A stretch of DNA of 54,734 bases from Legionellaceae bacterium (GTDB lineage Bacteria > Pseudomonadota > Gammaproteobacteria > Legionellales > Legionellaceae). Shown piece after piece: positions 16,789 through 26,455 of the stretch (its first letter is position 1; each line of letters starts with the position of its first letter). The translations under genes were made by a program, and so were the position numbers. The notes under the pieces are model-generated. The model saw only the letters and a program-made list of their open reading frames with translations. It made no database searches and was not told the origin of the DNA. Where the stretch lies: positions 1-54,734 of the forward strand of contig JAGOTG010000017.1 of the NCBI GenBank assembly GCA_018061965.1, given 5' to 3'.

Positions 16789-19700
16789 CTAGAATACCAG
16801 CTCATACCTAGACAAGTGGCCTTGCTGCGGTTCGACTCGGCGCTGAGCAAATAAACGCATTCGATGACTGGGCAGCCTATTCACTGCTCGCTCTACATCT
16901 GTAATCACATCTTTTGGACAATTACTCGCAGCAATTTGCTCTTTGGTCAAAGGCTCCAGGTCATTAATGATTTTAGCAGTCGCCAATGCGCTTACAGTAA
17001 AATCTGCTTCAATATCAGCTTTCACTTCAGTTTGCGTTTGGCTACCCGCTAATTCACCTAATATCCAAATTTGCATCTCTTTTCCAGCCTGGATAATTTT
17101 CGACACGATATTTTGAAAAAACGATACCCATCCCTGTATGCGTAACAACAAATTATAAATAAAACCAGGCGTATTGACTGACCACCACAACGGTCGAAGT
17201 AGATGGTTTTTTATGCTCTGCAGCGTTTCTAATATTTCCTTATTAGAATCAGAAAATACTTGTCCTGCCAGAGGTAAGCCATTGCGGACACCTTGAATAA
17301 AAAATATTTTACGTGAAAAATTACTCATAAAATCGTCAAACACCGGAACCCGAATACCCTTGATTGAAGCTGAGACAAATCTAAAAAATCCTGGTGTTAC
17401 CGTATCCGATTCTTGCATGCCTTTTTCATCGTGTTGCTGATAATAGCAATGACATCGGACCACTTCTTCTGCCAAAACAGCAAAATTATCCAGCACTGTT
17501 TTTAAAGGAGAATGTTCAAAATCATAAACTTCTTCAGGCGCACATTCCATAAATTCTTGTTTGAATGTTGTAAAATCTTTTTGCTCGATCAACACCTTAA
17601 AGCGCAACAAAGTTCTGGCTGCTTCTGCGGCATTTGAATAATTGCGAGCAGAAAAGATAATTTCCAAATCCCTAGCATTCAAAGAACCCATGTATAAAGC
17701 AATCAAGGAGATAAATTGAGCATGCCCTAATATAGGCTGCATTTGTTCCATTGCAAGATCGGCAAGTTTGCGGCTATCTAATGCCTTTTCTTTCAAATTG
17801 AGCACTTTCTCCATCTCAATTTTAAATTGCTGAACTCTTTCGCGTAAAAAACAAACATTATTCAAACTTGGAATGCCAGCTCGCACGCGTTCTAGCATTG
17901 TCTCCGAATCCATCTCGGACGATGTCTCTGGTAGCAGCCCGGCTACCTTTTCGGCTTCCTGTCTTATACTCAATGTAGCTTGCATTATCTGAGCATCTGA
18001 ATCATTCAGAAACTCACTCAATTTATTTTTGTAGATTGCGCTCATACAAAATACTGTTTTGACTTTGTGCATCAGCGCAGTTTTACAGCTGTGTGCCTGC
18101 TCTTCCCCATACTCTTTAGGATCGACCAGGTCGTTAATACTAATCAAATTTGGATATAAATGATTGAGAAACTGCTGAACCAATTGTCGTTGCTGTCCTG
18201 AACTCAGATCAGCTAAAGTTAGAAAACCAGAAAAATTACCCACAAAGAAATCGCAAAGGAATGGTGAGTCATAGACTTTCAGCAAAAGCTGCTCTTTCAA
18301 TGCGTCGCTACGAATATAGCTTGCCAACAAAGGCAAACAATGGCTGCGAATAATCGGTGTCAACCGCTCTCTTTGACTTGACGTGGCGCATACTGTCTTC
18401 TCCCCTGCGCTCAAACGCCGCAAATACTCGCCTACCGCTGAACCATAATCTTGAGTCGATTGATAGGAGGCGCCAAATGCTGTATTGATCTCTTGCAATA
18501 ATATTTCAGGAGTCAAATCTCCAGGCTTATCAACATAAGCCGCTAATTTAAGTGCTAATTTACCTACATTCGTAGGCTCCTGAATAAACCGTCGTTTTAA
18601 CTGAGACCAATGATGGAACGGGAGTAATAACGAAATGGATTCAAAAAATCCATTGGATATCAGTAATGTTTGCACCCGAGAAGATAAAAGACCTAAATCT
18701 GCCCCAGTGAGCTTTCTAGAAAGATAGTCCACAGCATAACGCGCTGTATTACTGACACCCGACCACCCTTGAGTTTGTTGAGCAAAAAACAAAGCAGAGC
18801 GCTCATTTTCTTGAACAAGATTGATTTGAGCTGGGACCCTTGTACACAGAGTTTTAAACAAGAATGCGGCCATGTCCGATGGGTTATTGGCTGCAATGAC
18901 AGCGCGCATTTCATCTTGATGCGTACGCAATAAATTTTCTACTTTTTCTGGCGTAATTTGCGCTAACAAGCCCTCTCGAGAGGCTAATGGATACAAATTA
19001 ACCAGTGTAGGTAGTAACTCTCGCAACATGACATCAGCAATACACCCTAGTTGATAGGCTTGTAATAAACCCTTGGTTTCCTCAATTCTTTTGGGTAATA
19101 GCATAACGTCTTCTAAATCAAAGCATTGTTGAAAACAAGCAAATAAGACAGAAAAATCATCAGCAGACTCTGGATTCGCGGTACATTGTTCTATATACCG
19201 ATCCGTAAAAACTCGAATATTCTCCGGTTTATTGCTCAAAGCAGCCAATATTTTCTGTTTATCAGAATAGGTAACAAAACTACCGATATACTTGGGTAAC
19301 TCATCTTGTAAAAAGGCAGAGACTGTCAGAGCAACCTCTTCTTTGAGCGCGCGATCTTCAGACAATTTAGAATGAGGAGATTGTTGGAACCATGTGATGG
19401 TCGCTTTCACTCGATTGGGATAATTCACCACATCAGAAGAGTCGAGCCATTCCAACCCAGGCACTTTATGTAACAAAGGTAAAATCAATTCAGAAAATTG
19501 TGCATCACTGTGTTCTTCTTCTAAATTTTGCAATAATTTTTCATTTTCTTTTAATAAGAACAATAGACCATCAAATTTATGCAGTTTATCTCTCACGATA
19601 GCCTGCTTTTCAGGCACCACCATTTTTTCAAATAGAGGCAAGACAGAACTGTTTAAATAGTCGTCTACATTGGCTCTTATTTCCTGATTAAGATAATACC

Positions 19701-22683
19701 TGGATGATTTTTCAATGACGGATTTGGTAGTATTGGTTTTACGCATGAACCAAGCTTTAAATTCAGCCGCAACCAAACCCTGAGCAATCAAATCTTTAAA
19801 ATGCGCATGACGAATAATCTTCAAATAAACCTCATCCGCTTGCAAAGCCTGAGTTTGATCCAAAGTCCACGCATGCCACAACATTGCCAGCCAAGGTTTG
19901 AAACGCAGAACAGTAAAATAGCACTCACAGACAAAATTAATGATGGTCCCGACAATTCTGATAAAAAGGGACAATCGATAAGGTCGTTTGGTATGCGCTA
20001 TTTCTTTGTCTAATTTTTCCATAGCATAGGCAATCACTTTGGTTAGTTGCGCACGACTACGATGAATATGATGATTTTCCTGAATATTCAAACGACGCAA
20101 AGCGCTAGCAACCAAATGTAATACCTTGCGTTTTAGCATATCCGGATCAATCGATTCATCCCCTTCCTGATGTTGGTGGTACCAAGCAATCATATCTTTG
20201 GCAACTTGCTCGCCTAAAATAGCAATATACGACTGTTTAAATTCTTCTTGCGCCCTAAATAATTCAGGATAGTAATCGTCCTTGGCCAATAAATTTAAAT
20301 CAAAACTGGATGCCTGAGCATGTCCTAACGCATGGATATAAAACGGCAAAACCATCTCATCCAGTCCTCTTGCACGCCCTATCCCTTGAATGAGGCGAAT
20401 GGGATTATTATTACTATCGTGTGAATGCTCCGCTAGATTGATAATGGTATGTAAATTGGCATCACTGAATCCTTCGGTATGCATATTTGAAACACATAAT
20501 CCGATAAACCCCAAACGAATATAATTATCGGAAATGTCTTTTGTCATGCCTACATCATATTTTGGGGTAAACTTTGACTCTTGAGCCCGATCATTCAAGA
20601 GCTCGATCGATGTCCGTTGACGCCTTTTAGCACGCGAAGCTTGCATCCCTGCGTTTGCATATAAAGAATAGCGCTCTTCACTTAAGCCTAAAAAAGGTTG
20701 CGAATCTAATATGGGCGTTTCAGATTCCTCCATACCTGACATCACACCCATAACCACATATTCATTTGCGTAGTCTGTAAAAGCGCCTTTAAAACGCTCG
20801 CCCATCGAAGACAGCATCTGATCGTTTAAAAACCAATTGCTGGTGAAATCAACCAAGTCTGTCTGTGGCTCATTATCAATCAAGGTCTCTAGCCTTTTTG
20901 AGATCTTTGCTAACAAAGAAGAGATTATCAGCGCTCCACGGCTATCAATTTCTAAACATAATTTATCGAAAAAATAAACCTGATCTTTCAATTCATAATT
21001 GCGTACAATCAAATTCTTAAATTCTTCTTCTGACTGTTTGCGTAATTGATTGTTCTCAATCAAATTACGACCACTTAGATCAGATAACACATATTCCACC
21101 AAATAATGGAACATATTTGCGTGCAATTGCTGCCTGAGGCCTTTTGTAAGTAAAGGCTCTAGAATAGCTCTCTCGTCTGCATTTAATTGTTCCAAATACT
21201 GTCTTCGTTGTTCCGCTTGCTGCTGATCGACGACCTGTAGACCAATATTTGGAATAGAAAAGGCCTCCGACACACTTTTACTCTCTAGAAAGTTCCCATT
21301 ATGGTACACATGACCAACATTGGAATTAGCGCTATCACACTGTAAATAATGACAGCAATTCACCAAAGTTTCGTTGTCATCCACAATACATAATATCTTG
21401 GATGCCATAGGAACTTGGAGTCGCCAGCGTAAATCTTGTTCATTTTCCTTACGCTTCATCACATAAGGTAATTCTTTGAAAGCAGTTAGAATAGCTGAAC
21501 TACATTCTGGTTGAATGGCATGGTCAAAACGTAACATCAAGCTTTCAACTACGCTTTTTACGTGTCCTCCGACGGAAAATTCTACCACTTGCTTGCGATG
21601 CAGATCCGCTACAAACTCGCATTGCATAGAAAGCATGTGTGGAAACTGACCTTGACCCGCTTTTTGTTTTTGCCCACTTGACATGATGGCCACCGGCTTT
21701 TTACCCGATATTGCATAGGTTTCTGGATTCGGGGTGGCGGTTAAAAAAACGGACAAATATTGTTGCGCTAAGGCCAGCAAACGTCCTCTGCGTCGTTCAT
21801 TAGCCATTAGTAAATGCTGTTCATCAAAAATAAAATGAGTGTAATCCGGGGACGCAACCATCAATCTAGCATAATGCTTATCTAGTATTAATTTACTCGA
21901 GGCAATCATAATCACACCAGAACGGCGTAATTTGTTTAATGCTTCTACTGTTTTTGTTGCAGGATCACTATCGCGCAAAATTATAATGTTAGCAGTGAGC
22001 GTATCTGGCAACAAACGATTCAGATCTTTACGAAATTGTAGGATTAATTTATCCGGAATAGCAAATACGCCATTTAACCCTGCCAAAGACAAAATACACA
22101 ACCACAAAGCTTGCACAAACGTTTTTCCTGAACCCGTTGCCAAAGCGACTAACAGGCAAGAAAGATCTTCTTCTCTTTCAATTTTTTGAATGATATTAAA
22201 TAATGTCACCAAATGTGGCCGATACAAATCAAATTTCTTAGCCCCGCCTATAGTATGCTCAGCGGTGAAAGGCAACGATACAGCAAATTTTTCTTGAGAT
22301 ATGACTTCGATCACAAACGTTTTATTCACTAATAAATCGCCGACCTCTTCGTCAGAATAATCATTGGGAAACTTTGTGACGACTGAAGAATCAGCTAAAG
22401 ATTGACGTAATGTTACTTGAAAGAAACCCTTAGCTGCGGTCGCACGCACTTCTAATATCCAGTTCCTATCTGCAATGCGCACAGGAACGTTCGTAGAATT
22501 CAGAGGGAAAACAAGGTGATTAATGATTTGGAACAACGTCTCAGGATGGCCGTCAGATGTTGACTCAGAATGAGTCGTAAAAATGCATTCTTTGCTTTTG
22601 AAGAAATCCAACGCCAAATAGGCAAAATATACCTGTTTGGCAACATGGAGCAAAACGGATTTTTGTTCTCCAGAAAGTTTCAT
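16789..22683 (-). CDS. giant protein with N-terminal SF2 helicase-type ATPase (DEQH box)
   Basis: 1964 residues. Motif I (Walker A) is LATGSGKT at 181-188, motif II is FDEQH at 286-290, motif III-like LTATP is at 314-318, and a motif VI-like QGIGRARG follows near 780. These place the first 800 or so residues in helicase superfamily 2, with DEQH in place of DEAD/DEAH. The remaining 1150 residues are mostly helical with no domain I recognise, and hydrophobic stretches near 960-990 and 1860-1890 could touch a membrane. The start ATG 22683 lies 49 nt after the small gene upstream, with no strong ribosome binding site. It closes the four-gene operon and could be a nucleic-acid remodeller, a defence protein or an effector. 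Confidence 0.85.
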   Translation of the reverse strand: MKLSGEQKSVLLHVAKQVYFAYLALDFFKSKECIFTTHSESTSDGHPETLFQIINHLVFPLNSTNVPVRIADRNWILEVRATAAKGFFQVTLRQSLADSSVVTKFPNDYSDEEVGDLLVNKTFVIEVISQEKFAVSLPFTAEHTIGGAKKFDLYRPHLVTLFNIIQKIEREEDLSCLLVALATGSGKTFVQALWLCILSLAGLNGVFAIPDKLILQFRKDLNRLLPDTLTANIIILRDSDPATKTVEALNKLRRSGVIMIASSKLILDKHYARLMVASPDYTHFIFDEQHLLMANERRRGRLLALAQQYLSVFLTATPNPETYAISGKKPVAIMSSGQKQKAGQGQFPHMLSMQCEFVADLHRKQVVEFSVGGHVKSVVESLMLRFDHAIQPECSSAILTAFKELPYVMKRKENEQDLRWRLQVPMASKILCIVDDNETLVNCCHYLQCDSANSNVGHVYHNGNFLESKSVSEAFSIPNIGLQVVDQQQAEQRRQYLEQLNADERAILEPLLTKGLRQQLHANMFHYLVEYVLSDLSGRNLIENNQLRKQSEEEFKNLIVRNYELKDQVYFFDKLCLEIDSRGALIISSLLAKISKRLETLIDNEPQTDLVDFTSNWFLNDQMLSSMGERFKGAFTDYANEYVVMGVMSGMEESETPILDSQPFLGLSEERYSLYANAGMQASRAKRRQRTSIELLNDRAQESKFTPKYDVGMTKDISDNYIRLGFIGLCVSNMHTEGFSDANLHTIINLAEHSHDSNNNPIRLIQGIGRARGLDEMVLPFYIHALGHAQASSFDLNLLAKDDYYPELFRAQEEFKQSYIAILGEQVAKDMIAWYHQHQEGDESIDPDMLKRKVLHLVASALRRLNIQENHHIHRSRAQLTKVIAYAMEKLDKEIAHTKRPYRLSLFIRIVGTIINFVCECYFTVLRFKPWLAMLWHAWTLDQTQALQADEVYLKIIRHAHFKDLIAQGLVAAEFKAWFMRKTNTTKSVIEKSSRYYLNQEIRANVDDYLNSSVLPLFEKMVVPEKQAIVRDKLHKFDGLLFLLKENEKLLQNLEEEHSDAQFSELILPLLHKVPGLEWLDSSDVVNYPNRVKATITWFQQSPHSKLSEDRALKEEVALTVSAFLQDELPKYIGSFVTYSDKQKILAALSNKPENIRVFTDRYIEQCTANPESADDFSVLFACFQQCFDLEDVMLLPKRIEETKGLLQAYQLGCIADVMLRELLPTLVNLYPLASREGLLAQITPEKVENLLRTHQDEMRAVIAANNPSDMAAFLFKTLCTRVPAQINLVQENERSALFFAQQTQGWSGVSNTARYAVDYLSRKLTGADLGLLSSRVQTLLISNGFFESISLLLPFHHWSQLKRRFIQEPTNVGKLALKLAAYVDKPGDLTPEILLQEINTAFGASYQSTQDYGSAVGEYLRRLSAGEKTVCATSSQRERLTPIIRSHCLPLLASYIRSDALKEQLLLKVYDSPFLCDFFVGNFSGFLTLADLSSGQQRQLVQQFLNHLYPNLISINDLVDPKEYGEEQAHSCKTALMHKVKTVFCMSAIYKNKLSEFLNDSDAQIMQATLSIRQEAEKVAGLLPETSSEMDSETMLERVRAGIPSLNNVCFLRERVQQFKIEMEKVLNLKEKALDSRKLADLAMEQMQPILGHAQFISLIALYMGSLNARDLEIIFSARNYSNAAEAARTLLRFKVLIEQKDFTTFKQEFMECAPEEVYDFEHSPLKTVLDNFAVLAEEVVRCHCYYQQHDEKGMQESDTVTPGFFRFVSASIKGIRVPVFDDFMSNFSRKIFFIQGVRNGLPLAGQVFSDSNKEILETLQSIKNHLLRPLWWSVNTPGFIYNLLLRIQGWVSFFQNIVSKIIQAGKEMQIWILGELAGSQTQTEVKADIEADFTVSALATAKIINDLEPLTKEQIAASNCPKDVITDVERAVNRLPSHRMRLFAQRRVEPQQGHLSRYELVF

Positions 22684-22732
22684 TGTCTATAAATGACGCC
22701 ATTCAAACAAATAATACACATTATACCCTTTT

Positions 22733-22900
22733 TTATAGCAAACATCCATACCAACCGCTGTACTTTCTCAATAGACTTTGAATTTGTTTAATAAAATGTC
22801 GCAGGGAGTCATGGATCGCAGGCATATTTTCTGCTTCAGAAACTTCGGGCAGCTCATAAAAATTCACAGACTTTGCTATCTTTTTCGCTGACAGTGTCAT
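22733..22900 (-). CDS. 55-residue small protein in the giant-ATPase operon
   Basis: A short frame, ATG 22900 to TAA 22733, sits 8 nt after the 228-residue gene and 49 nt before the giant ATPase gene. AAGGGTAGAG lies just before the ATG. The protein begins MTLSAKKIAKSVNFYELPEV and ends with a basic, aromatic tail. Spacing and ribosome binding site argue that it is real; the function is unknown. Confidence 0.55.
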   Translation of the reverse strand: MTLSAKKIAKSVNFYELPEVSEAENMPAIHDSLRHFIKQIQSLLRKYSGWYGCLL

Positions 22901-22908
22901 CTCTACCC

Positions 22909-23595
22909 TTATTCCTTGGTTTCTTCCCCTAATTTCGGATTAAAATTAAGTGCCTCCATATGTTCAGGCTGTGTCTCAAATTGATTAAAATAATCAGGGA
23001 CCGCATCCAATCGCTCTCTCGCTTTGAGAATAATATCGTAAAACTGTTTGCGAAAACCTAAAATTCTTTGATTAACAGCCTCAGCTCGCTCTATGAAAGG
23101 ACGCATAATTTCCATCACCTTCAAACTGAGCGCTTCATCTAACAGCACTCTAGGAACGGGCAAAGTCTGGGCAGTTTCAATCGCAGTTTTTTGGCTTTCA
23201 TTAATTAAACTAAAATGCTCAAATTGCAGAAGATCAAATTGTTCCGCAGTCTCAATTAAAGCAGTCCGCATCAATTCTAGTTCCAATCGGACACCTTCAG
23301 GTTTAGTCTGCTCAGGCGCTAAATTTGCGGCACCTGATAATAAATAATCAATCAACATTTTTTGCGCAAACTCACGATAGTCATTCGTTTGGCTCATGAT
23401 AATACCGTTAAAAATATTTTTTAGCGATATTTGGAGTAGCTGATAATAAGGACTGGTTTTCGACCTGCTCACCGTATGCAATTCTGCTACACTCAAACGA
23501 ATTTTCATCAAAGCAAAAATGCGTTCTATAGTCACCAATCCATAAGTAGAGTACCAATTTGAAACGTCATCATCCATTGATTTATTATTATTCAT
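22909..23595 (-). CDS. uncharacterised helical protein (giant-ATPase operon)
   Basis: A 228-residue, largely helical soluble protein with no signal peptide or membrane segment, and no family I recognise. The C-terminal half (about 130-210) looks coiled-coil-like, and the tail is acidic (LGEETKE). The start at 23595 lies 15 nt after the stop of the 267-residue gene, with GGATGA upstream, so the two are co-transcribed. It is likely a partner of the proteins encoded next to it. Confidence 0.75.
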   Translation of the reverse strand: MNNNKSMDDDVSNWYSTYGLVTIERIFALMKIRLSVAELHTVSRSKTSPYYQLLQISLKNIFNGIIMSQTNDYREFAQKMLIDYLLSGAANLAPEQTKPEGVRLELELMRTALIETAEQFDLLQFEHFSLINESQKTAIETAQTLPVPRVLLDEALSLKVMEIMRPFIERAEAVNQRILGFRKQFYDIILKARERLDAVPDYFNQFETQPEHMEALNFNPKLGEETKE

Positions 23596-23610
23596 AGATC
23601 ATCCATTCTT

Positions 23611-24414
23611 TTATGGCGCCATATTACGAGAAGTCTCCGGTTTAAAATCCACAGTAAAATGTTGCTCTAATGCGGGTTCTAATACACGTGCACGAAACTC
23701 GCGAAAATTCTCTTTGGTCATATAACGGGTATTTGGCCCAGCATCATCTCCAATCCGGATCTTCCGCCCTTCGGCAGTATCCACAATAGTCATAGCATCG
23801 TCGTTATCAATAGTCCGACTGCCATTGATCCATCCTGTGATACTGGCCTCGAAATCTGCTTGATACTGCTGCACAAATTGCTGCTTAGCCATGTCTGTCA
23901 TTTGCGAGTTTGGCACATCCAAATTCAATGAAAGCACGCCATTGTCTGCCACATCAGCCAAATATGGCACAAATACTGGGGGTAAGGCGTCTGTGAGGCC
24001 AACTGCTTGCTCTAGATTTGCTTGAATCCAACGCGAGCCCTCAGCCACCGCTTCCAAAACCGAAAACGGACTTGATTGATAATTCACATTCGATGCAATA
24101 GCATAACAAGCTTTGGCGAACATATAGGCTTTATATTCCTGAGACATTTTGGCGTATGCTTCCAGAGCAGGACCCATCTGCATAATCAAAGTCGAAAGGC
24201 TCTCCATCCCCATTTGTCGATTACGCTCATCCGTTACTTTTACAAAGCCTTCATAAGCCACGTCGTGTTTTTTACTGTGCTCGCTAATATCAGCTTGTAA
24301 ATTACCTAAGGATTCTTGAGTTCTTTCTGCCGACTCACGCCGCAGTTCATCTAAGCGCTCTTCGTATTGTTTTTGTCGAGCTATTGCTTCTAAAGCTGCT
24401 TTATCCATTGCCAT
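23611..24414 (-). CDS. uncharacterised protein with N-terminal coiled coil (giant-ATPase operon)
   Basis: A 267-residue protein. Residues 5-70 are highly charged and heptad-like (E, R, K, Q), a probable coiled coil; the middle is helical and the C-terminal third more mixed. The ATG at 24414 follows directly on the lpxH stop codon, with AAGGTG inside the lpxH 3' end, so translation is tightly coupled to lpxH. There is no signal peptide or TM, and no family is recognised. Its position at the head of an otherwise unknown gene block after lpxH is unusual. Confidence 0.75.
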   Translation of the reverse strand: MAMDKAALEAIARQKQYEERLDELRRESAERTQESLGNLQADISEHSKKHDVAYEGFVKVTDERNRQMGMESLSTLIMQMGPALEAYAKMSQEYKAYMFAKACYAIASNVNYQSSPFSVLEAVAEGSRWIQANLEQAVGLTDALPPVFVPYLADVADNGVLSLNLDVPNSQMTDMAKQQFVQQYQADFEASITGWINGSRTIDNDDAMTIVDTAEGRKIRIGDDAGPNTRYMTKENFREFRARVLEPALEQHFTVDFKPETSRNMAP

Positions 24415-25143
24415 TTATATCACCTTAGATACTTTAATGAATTGATATTTTGATTTATTATAACACAATATACTGGGATTTTCATCCCAATCGCTGAGTG
24501 TATACTCTTCCCAAGATACATCGCCCAGCGGATGAACACGCAGCCCTGGCTGATGCGTATGACCATGAATTAAAATCTGTGCAGCAAAACTCCGTATATC
24601 TTTTTGCATCGTTTCTGGAACAGTTTGCAGCGTCGCAGGCAGTTTTCGGGTGTTATTTTGGCTATAATGGCGCACTTGGCTCACCAAGGATTCGCGTAGG
24701 GTATAAGGTAGTCGTAAAAACAAAAAACGAAACCAACGATTACGTGTCAGGCGTCGAAACCATTGATGTGCCGTATCTTGAGTACAATAGGCATCGCCAT
24801 GACTCAACAGCACCGATTGTCCACCTAAATGAATAAGACTGGGGTCAACCAAAGACTGCATCTTAGCTTGATGCAAAAAAGTCGGCCCGATTAAAAAGTC
24901 TCGATTACCTGCCATAAAAAACACTGGAATACCCTGTTCAGACAAGCCCGCTAATAAGCACACAATCTCTTCGCTCCAAACATCCAAGGCATCATCCCCA
25001 GGCCAAACATGCACAAAATCCCCTAAAATATAAAGAGATCGCGTGTTTTTTGCAGCCCAAGACACAAATTTACGGAATTTATCTAGGATGACAGGCTGAT
25101 CTGGGTGTAAATGTAAATCAGAAATAAATATGGCTTCGTTCAT
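24415..25143 (-). CDS. lpxH: UDP-2,3-diacylglucosamine diphosphatase LpxH
   Basis: A 242-residue calcineurin-like phosphoesterase that hydrolyses UDP-2,3-diacylglucosamine to lipid X and UMP at the inner face of the cytoplasmic membrane, a step of lipid A synthesis. Metal-binding motifs are in order: DLH (9-11), GDF (41-43), GNRD (79-82), SHGD (114-117) and GHTH (194-197). Length is normal for the family. The ATG overlaps the minC stop by ATGA. The C-terminus is immediately followed by the start of the 267-residue gene. Confidence 0.93.
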   Translation of the reverse strand: MNEAIFISDLHLHPDQPVILDKFRKFVSWAAKNTRSLYILGDFVHVWPGDDALDVWSEEIVCLLAGLSEQGIPVFFMAGNRDFLIGPTFLHQAKMQSLVDPSLIHLGGQSVLLSHGDAYCTQDTAHQWFRRLTRNRWFRFLFLRLPYTLRESLVSQVRHYSQNNTRKLPATLQTVPETMQKDIRSFAAQILIHGHTHQPGLRVHPLGDVSWEEYTLSDWDENPSILCYNKSKYQFIKVSKVI

Positions 25144-25844
25144 AACGGCTCAATTTGTATACAATCTTCCTGAAGAAAAATTTGACAAGGTCCTTGGGCC
25201 TTTTGCATTGCATCGCTTAAGCAATAAATACCAGCAATGGCGACCAACTCTGCTTCAAGAGCTTGGCAAAAAATTCGGGCTTGTTTGTCACCCGTGATCC
25301 CAGCCAAAGCCCGCCCCCGTAAAGCACCATAGACGTGAATATGACCTTCAGCCAATAATTCAGCACCGTGACTTACTGTTGACGTCACAATCAAATCGCC
25401 ATTGCTCACAATTTGTTGTCCTGAACGAATGGGGGGAGTATGTAATTTGGCTTTCGCTATTTCTGGCAATGATTGGCGTGTTTCCGCTGCCGCAGCTTTA
25501 CGCTCTTTCACTGGTTTATCATGCTGCGACGACGCATTCAACAAAGGCAAGCCCAATTTTTTGGCCGCCGTTTGAATAAGTGGTGAACTGTTTTGGACAC
25601 CCACGGGATACAATCCAAAGTGTCGCATTTTTTGGCAAAACAAATCCAAGTCAAAAGGAATTTCGACCAATGCAGCGCAATCTAAAACCACTGGCGTTTG
25701 TTCAAATAAGCGTGGCGCTCGTTGCACAGCCTCTGCCAACTGCTCTGTAAACAGCGCCAAATCCGTGTTGAATATGTGCAACACAGTTAACGTATATAAT
25801 CGACCTTTTAACTTAAAAGATTGAATACTTATCACATCATCCAT
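25140..25844 (-). CDS. minC: septum site-determining protein MinC
   Basis: A 234-residue FtsZ inhibitor (E. coli 231) that blocks division away from midcell. The N-terminal domain starts SIQSFKLKGRLYTLTVLHI, and the C-terminal beta-helix domain carries the family motif YGALRGRALAG that binds MinD and FtsZ. ATG 25844 is chosen, with AAGG and GGA upstream; a longer frame to 25901 is less likely. minD and minE are not adjacent here, while lpxH overlaps by 4 nt. Confidence 0.92.
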   Translation of the reverse strand: MDDVISIQSFKLKGRLYTLTVLHIFNTDLALFTEQLAEAVQRAPRLFEQTPVVLDCAALVEIPFDLDLFCQKMRHFGLYPVGVQNSSPLIQTAAKKLGLPLLNASSQHDKPVKERKAAAAETRQSLPEIAKAKLHTPPIRSGQQIVSNGDLIVTSTVSHGAELLAEGHIHVYGALRGRALAGITGDKQARIFCQALEAELVAIAGIYCLSDAMQKAQGPCQIFLQEDCIQIEPL

Positions 25845-25991
25845 TATTTTTTCCAACCTTGAATTTGTGAAATCGTTATACCAGGACTTTGTAATTTTCA
25901 CAAAGTTTTTTGCATGCTCAATCCTTTATTTTAAGCATGGTGAAAAATTATTGCCCATACTGAAATCAACACGATTTAATGAGATACTATT

Positions 25992-26192
25992 GTGTATAAA
26001 AAAAGCGAATTGAAGCGCGTCAAATGTTATTTTCGAGAACATCCTCTTGAAAACAAATACCCACACACTGAAAGCGGTTTGGCTTCTTCTTATATCATTG
26101 ACCGCTCAACCAATCGTATTACGCGGTTAGCCAATAAATCAGAATTAGATCATATCTCTATATCTCTGGTGCTGGAGCCTATGGTCGAGTAA
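25992..26192 (+). CDS. small hypothetical protein or gene remnant
   Basis: A 66-codon frame from GTG 25992, basic at the start and ending LVLEPMVE. No good ribosome binding site and no family are seen. Another frame further downstream (ATG 26255) encodes about 36 residues rich in Ser, Asp and Lys, so the area may be a decayed gene. The reading is weak. Confidence 0.25.
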   Translation: MYKKSELKRVKCYFREHPLENKYPHTESGLASSYIIDRSTNRITRLANKSELDHISISLVLEPMVE

Positions 26193-26455
26193 AAAAAAGC
26201 GCAAAGAAGCTATTTTACAAATGCCTACCCCTACAGCCCAAAAAACACTGAGCAATGCGAGAACAAAGAGATCGTTCTGGAACAGCAACCTCTTCTAACT
26301 CATACGACTCATCTAAAGACGATGGTACGTCCGATAAATCCGAAGATTCTCCTCATAGACGTTAAGATAGTACTCGAAATAATATGGCTTCGTATCTCGA
26401 CCTTTTATACAACTTAGGTATACTTCTGATAAGAAGTCATAGAAGGCCAGGATTT
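26193..26455. other. region without a recognised gene upstream of fadD
   Basis: About 260 bp with an A-run near 26193 and a short frame (about 26255-26365) giving a Ser/Asp-rich peptide. A frame from 26384 runs into fadD but its N-terminus is not typical. No clear promoter or repeat is visible. Confidence 0.3.
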
